Position numbers and translations under genes: made by a program
Origin: Mesostigma viride
Lineage: Eukaryota > Streptophyta > Mesostigmatophyceae > Mesostigmatales > Mesostigmataceae
Assembly: GCA_009746045.1 (NCBI GenBank)
Contig: RPFO01000509.1
Span: 1 to 43,020 of the forward strand
Length of the DNA stretch: 43,020 nt
Direction: 5' to 3'
The notes under the pieces: model-generated
What the model saw: only the letters and a program-made list of their open reading frames with translations
Told to the model about the DNA's origin: nothing
Database searches by the model: none
Shown: piece after piece, positions 38,743-43,020 of the stretch
Layout: each line of letters begins with the position of its first letter
Position numbering within the stretch: position 1 is the stretch's first letter

Positions 38743-38876
38743 GGGTAAGGCTAGCCTTTTTGGACATAAAGTGTTCCCATGGGTAAGGATGGCCAGTTGA
38801 GGGCCACTTCCCGATGTGCTCTACTTATTGTTTTAATAAAGAGTCTGGTTACCCTGGAGTTCCACGGTTAATAGAA
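38743..38876 (+). repeat. terminal repeat B2, right end of the element
   Basis: Same 134 bp as 38197-38330. Host sequence resumes at ATAAGAATACCACT. Confidence 0.9.
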
Positions 38877-38949
38877 ATAAGAATACCACTACATGCGTGT
38901 GAGAAAATTGTGCCGGGTGACAGAATTAAATCCAAGTTGCCCAGCAGGT

Positions 38950-39465
38950 GGGAGGGAGGGAAAAGGAGTGATCAATGAAATGCCCCTCCTCGGAGGGAGG
39001 GAGGAAGGGAGGGAGGGAGGGAGGGAGGGAGGGAGGGAAGGAGGGAAGGAGGGAGGTAGGGAAGGAGGGAAGGAGGGAAGTAGGGAGGGAGGGAGGGAGG
39101 GAGGGAGGGAGGGAGGGGGAAGGAGGGAAGGAGGGAAGGAGGGAAGAAGGGAAGGAGGAAGGAGGGAAGGAGGGAAGGAGGGAAAGGAGTAGGGAAAGGA
39201 GGAGGGAAGGAGGGAAGGAGGGAAGGAGGGAGGGAAGGAGGGAAGGAGGGAAGGAGGGAAGGAGGGAAGGAGGGAAGGAGGGAAGGAGGGAAGGAGGGAA
39301 GGAGGGAAGGAGGGAAGGAGGGAAGGAGGGAAGGAGGGAAGAAGGGAAGGAGGAAGGAGGGAAGGAGGGAAGGAGGGAAAGGAGTAGGGAAAGGAGGAGG
39401 GAAGGAGGGAAGGAGGGAAGGAGGGAAGGAGGGAAGGAGGCAAGGAGGGAAGGAGGGAAGGATAA
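38950..39465. repeat. purine-only array, GGGA/GGGAAGGA units
   Basis: Runs of GGGA and GGGAAGGA with a few AAGGAGTAGGGAAAGGAGG interruptions; two ~180-bp blocks (about 39110-39280 and 39320-39460) share the same order of interruptions, suggesting block duplication. Almost no pyrimidines on the plus strand. Pro/Ser/Leu polymers on the minus strand are artefacts. Confidence 0.92.
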
Positions 39466-42106
39466 ATACCTAGGGGGGGGTGCTGGCATGCATAAATACC
39501 TAGGGGGGGGTGCTGGCATGCATAAATACCTAGGGGGGGTGCTGGCATGCATAAATACGTCGGGGGGGAGGGGCTGGCATGCATAAATACCTAGGGGGGG
39601 CGCTGGCATGCATAAATACCTAGGGGGGGTGCTGGCATGCATAAATACCTAGGGGGGGTGCTGGCATGCATAAATACGTCGGGGGGGTCGCTGGCATGCA
39701 TAAATACCTAGGGGGGTGCTGGCATGCATGAATACGTCGGGTGGGGTGCTGGCAAGCATAAATACCGAGGGGGGTGCTGGCATGCATAAATACCTAGAAG
39801 GGGGTGCTGGCATGCATAAATACCTAGGGGGGGTGCTGGCATGCATAAATACCTAGGGGGGTGCTGGCATGCATAAATACCTAGGGGGGTCGCTGGCATG
39901 CATAAATACCTAGGGGGGGGGCTGGCATGCATAAATACCTAGGGGGGTGCTGGCATGCATAAATACCTAGAAGGGGGTGCTGGCATGCATAAATACGTCG
40001 GGGGGTCGCTGGCATGCATAAATACCTAGGGGGGGTGCTGGCATGCATGAATACGACGGGTGGGGTGCTGGCAAGCATAAATACCTAGGGGGGGTGCTGG
40101 CATGCATAAATACCTAGAAGGGGGTGCTGGCATGCATAAATACCTAGGGGGGGGTGCTGGCATGCATAAATACCTAGGGGGGGTGCTGGCATGCATAAAT
40201 ACCTAGGGGGGGTGCTGGCATGCATAAATACCTAGGGGGGGGTGCTGGCATGCATAAATACCTAGGGGGGTGCTGGCATGCATAAATACCTAGGGGGGGT
40301 GCTGGCATGCATAAATACCTAGGGGGGTGCTGGCATGCATAAATACCTAGAAGGGGGTGCTGGCATGCATAAATACCTAGGGGGGGGCGCTGGCATGCAT
40401 AAATACCTAGGGGGGGGTGCTGGCATGCATGAATACGACGGGTGGGGTGCTGGCAAGCATAAATACCTAGGGGGGGTGCTGGCATGCATAAATACCTAGA
40501 AGGGGTGCTGGCATGCATAAATACCTAGGGGGGGTGCTGGCATGCATAAATACCTAGGGGGGGTGCTGGCAAGCATAAATACCGAGGGGGGGTGCTGGCA
40601 TGCATAAATACCTAGGGGGGCGCTGGCATGCATAAATACCTAGGGGGGGTGCTGGCATGCATAAATACCTAGGGGGGTGCTGGCATGCATAAATACCTAG
40701 AAGGGGGTGCTGGCATGCATAAATACGTCGGGGGGGTCGCTGGCATGCATAAATACCTAGGGGGGCGCTGGCATGCATAAATACCTAGGGGGGGTGCTGG
40801 CATGCATAAATACCTAGAGGGGGTGCTGGCATGCATAAATACCTAGGGGGGTGCTGGCATGCATAAATACGTCGGGGGGTCGCTGGCATGCATAAATACC
40901 TAGGGGGGGTGCTGGCATGCATGAATACCGAGGGGGGGTGCTGGCAAGCATAAATACCTAGGGGGGTGCTGGCATGCATAAATACCTAGAAGGGGGTGCT
41001 GGCATGCATGAATACGTCGGGTGGGGTGCTGGCATGCATAAATACCTAGGGGGGGTGCTGGCATGCATAAATACCTAGGGGGGTGCTGGCATGCATAAAT
41101 ACCGAGGGGGGGTGCTGGCATGCATAAATACCTAGGGGGGTGCTGGCATGCATAAATACCTAGGGGGGGGTGCTGGCATGCATAAAAACCTAGGGGGGGG
41201 TGCTGGCATGCATAAATACCTAGGGGGGGGTGCTGGCATGCATCAATACCTAGGGGGGGGTGCTGGCAAGCATAAATACCGAGGGGGGGTGCTGGCATGC
41301 ATAAATACCTAGGGGGGGCGCTGGCATGCATAAATACCTAGGGGGGTGCTGGCATGCATAAATACCTAGGGGGTGCTGGCATGCATAAATACCTAGAAGG
41401 GGGTGCTGGCATGCATAAATACCTAGGGGGGGGTGCTGGCATGCATAAATACCTAGGGGGGTGCTGGCATGCATAAATACCTAGGGGGGTGCTGGCATGC
41501 ATAAATACCTAGGGGGGGGGCTGGCATGCATAAATACCTAGGGGGGGGTGCTGGCATGCATAAATACCTAGAGGGGGTGCTGGCATGCATAAATACCTAG
41601 GGGGGGTGCTGGCATGCATAAATACCGAGGGGGGGTGCTGGCATGCATAAATACCTAGGGGGGTGCTGGCATGCATAAATACCTAGGGGGGGGTGCTGGC
41701 ATGCATAAATACCGAGGGGGGGGTGCTGGCAAGCATAAATACCGAGGGGGGGTGCTGGCATGCATAAATACCTAGGGGGAGGTGCTGGCATGCATAAATA
41801 CCGAGGGGGGTGCTGGCATGCATAAATACCTAGGGGGGGTGCTGGCATGCATAAATACCGAGGGGGTGCTGGCATGCATAAATACCGAGGGGGGGTGCTG
41901 GCATGCATAAATACCTAGGGGGGTGCTGGCATGCATAAATACGTCGGGTGGGGTGCTGGCATGCATAAATACCTAGGGGGGGGTGCTGGCATGCATAAAT
42001 ACCTAGGGGGGGTGCTGGCATGCATAAATACCTAGGGGGTGCTGGCATGCATAAATACCGAGGGGGGTGCTGGCATGCATAAATACCTAGGGGGGGGGCT
42101 GCCATT
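39466..42106. repeat. 28-30 bp minisatellite GCATGCATAAATACCTAGGGGGGGTGCTG, about 90 copies
   Basis: Each unit has a GCATGCAT palindrome, AAATAC, a CCTAGG palindrome running into 5-9 G, then TGCTG. Common variants change CCTAGG to CCGAGG, CGTCGGG(TG), CGACGGGTG or CTAGAAGG, and GCATGCAT to GCAAGCAT. The variants cluster in repeated order, so blocks have been duplicated. Confidence 0.95.
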
Positions 42107-42292
42107 CGTACCTTTTTTTCTTTTTTTTATTTTTAAGCCGGCCTGGGGCAGCGGCGGCGGGTGGACGAAAACTGATAGCGTTCCCGTTTGTGCATCCCGT
42201 GACCACCGGCCACCAAACGGAGGCACGACACCAAGGCAGATCAAGCACCAAAGGAAGCAGCAAGGACGTTGACGTTATTAACCAAGAATGGG
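42107..42292. other. unique island inside the minisatellite
   Basis: 186 bp of non-repeat sequence beginning CTGCCATTCGTACC, with a T-rich tract (42111-42136), a GGCAGCGGCGGCGG stretch and GTTGACGTTATTAACC. No ORF is convincing. It may be an insertion or a remnant of the sequence into which the array expanded. Confidence 0.5.
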
Positions 42293-43020
42293 GGTGCTGG
42301 CATGCATAAATACCTAGGGGGGTGCTGGCAAGCATAAATACCGAGGGGGGTGCTGGCATGCATAAAAACTAGGGGGGTCCTGGCATGCATAAATACCTAG
42401 GGGGGGGTGCTGGCATGCATAAATACCGAGGGGGGTGCTGGCAAGCATAAATACCGAGGGGGTGGTGCTGGCATGCATAAATACCTAGGGGGGTGCTGGC
42501 ATGCATAAATACTAGGGGGGGTGCTGGCATGCATAAAATACCTAGGGGGGTGCTGGCATGCATAAATACCTAGGGGGGGTGCTGGCATGCATAAATACCT
42601 AGGGGGGTGCTGGCATGCATAAATACCGAGGGGTGCTGGCAAGCATAAATACCGAGGGGGTGCTGGCATGCATAAATACCGAGGGGGAGGTGCTGGCATG
42701 CATAAATACCTAGGGGGGGGTGCTGGCATGACATAAATACCGAGGGGGGGTGCTGGCATGCATAAATACCGAGGGGGGTGCTGGCATTGCATAAATACCT
42801 AGGGGGGTGCTGGCATGCATAAATACCTAGGGGGGGGTGCTGGCATGCATAAATACCGAGGGGGGTGCATGGCATCATAAATACCGAGGGGGGGGTGCTG
42901 GCATGCATAAATACCGAGGGGGGTGCTGGCATGCATAAATACCTAGGGGGGGTGCTGGCATTGCATAAACCTAGGGGGGTGCTGGCATGCATAAATACCT
43001 AGGGGGGGTGCTGGCATGCA
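42293..43020. repeat. minisatellite continues to window end, about 25 copies
   Basis: Same unit as 39466-42106, with more small deletions (for example 42362, 42513, 42870, 42966). The CCGAGG variant is more frequent. It runs off the window. Confidence 0.95.

Larger units (their letters stand above)
33486..38876 (+). mobile_element. complete Ngaro-type (DIRS-order) tyrosine-recombinase retrotransposon
   Basis: Terminal organisation is A1-internal-B1-A2-B2: A1 33486-33866 equals A2 38329-38709 (381 bp), and B1 38197-38330 equals B2 38743-38876 (134 bp). Such split direct repeats characterise Ngaro/PAT-like elements, which integrate through a circular intermediate using a tyrosine recombinase and leave no target duplication; none is visible here. 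The internal part holds a Gag-like ORF and an RT-RNase H-recombinase ORF. Both copies of each repeat look essentially identical, so insertion is recent. A 32-bp segment (38710-38742) separates A2 from B2. Confidence 0.92.

Noticed and set aside
38889-42992. Pro/Ser/Leu and MPAPP/ACQHPP-type ORFs on the minus strand
   Set aside because: Pure translation of the purine array and the minisatellite.

Overview
The window is nuclear DNA of a eukaryote that has, or once had, a plastid; probably an alga. Three things point this way: a decayed fragment of a plastid rpoB gene (about 19.9-20.4 kb), splice-site-like signals, and two kinds of eukaryotic retrotransposon. Perhaps half of the window is tandem repeat. 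I cannot name the species. Eukaryotic starts should be ATG, so ORFs opening at GTG or TTG were trimmed or treated as exons.

Layout. 0.4-3.9 kb: a broken non-LTR retrotransposon on the plus strand (zinc fingers, reverse transcriptase, restriction-like endonuclease). 4.4-9.55 kb: minus-strand genes of unknown function; one seems to run from 7750 to 4393 with a 119-nt intron, and a relative lies at 9551-8360. Arrays of a ~46-bp unit built on the palindrome CCAACGGCCGTTGG lie at 7.87-8.35 and 9.60-10.34 kb. 10.35-18.45 kb: a huge GGACAA hexanucleotide array split by a tandem pair of one noncoding element (13902-16023). 18.5-20.4 kb: sparse sequence, an ~81-bp repeat and the plastid fragment. 20.6-33.0 kb: a one-directional (minus) run of small genes. 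These include a family with small Cys/His modules, two MYND-finger paralogs and two F-box-like paralogs. A ~208-bp satellite (27.3-29.5 kb) and a foldback element (29.9-30.1 kb) interrupt it. 33486-38876: a complete Ngaro-type tyrosine-recombinase retrotransposon with split direct repeats A1-B1A2B2. 38.9-43.0 kb: a GGGAAGGA-type array and a 28-30 bp G-run minisatellite that runs off the window.

Two themes tie the window together. First, the palindrome recurs in most spacers between the minus-strand genes, often 10-110 bp upstream of an ATG or within 30 bp of a stop; it is also the core of three separate tandem arrays. Second, at least eight reading-frame breaks in otherwise coherent proteins have the same sign (one base missing), and several fall on homopolymers. 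That suggests base-calling loss in the assembly rather than real pseudogenes.

Functions can be named only for the transposon proteins, the plastid fragment and the recognisable domains (MYND, F-box-like). The remaining genes are described but not assigned.
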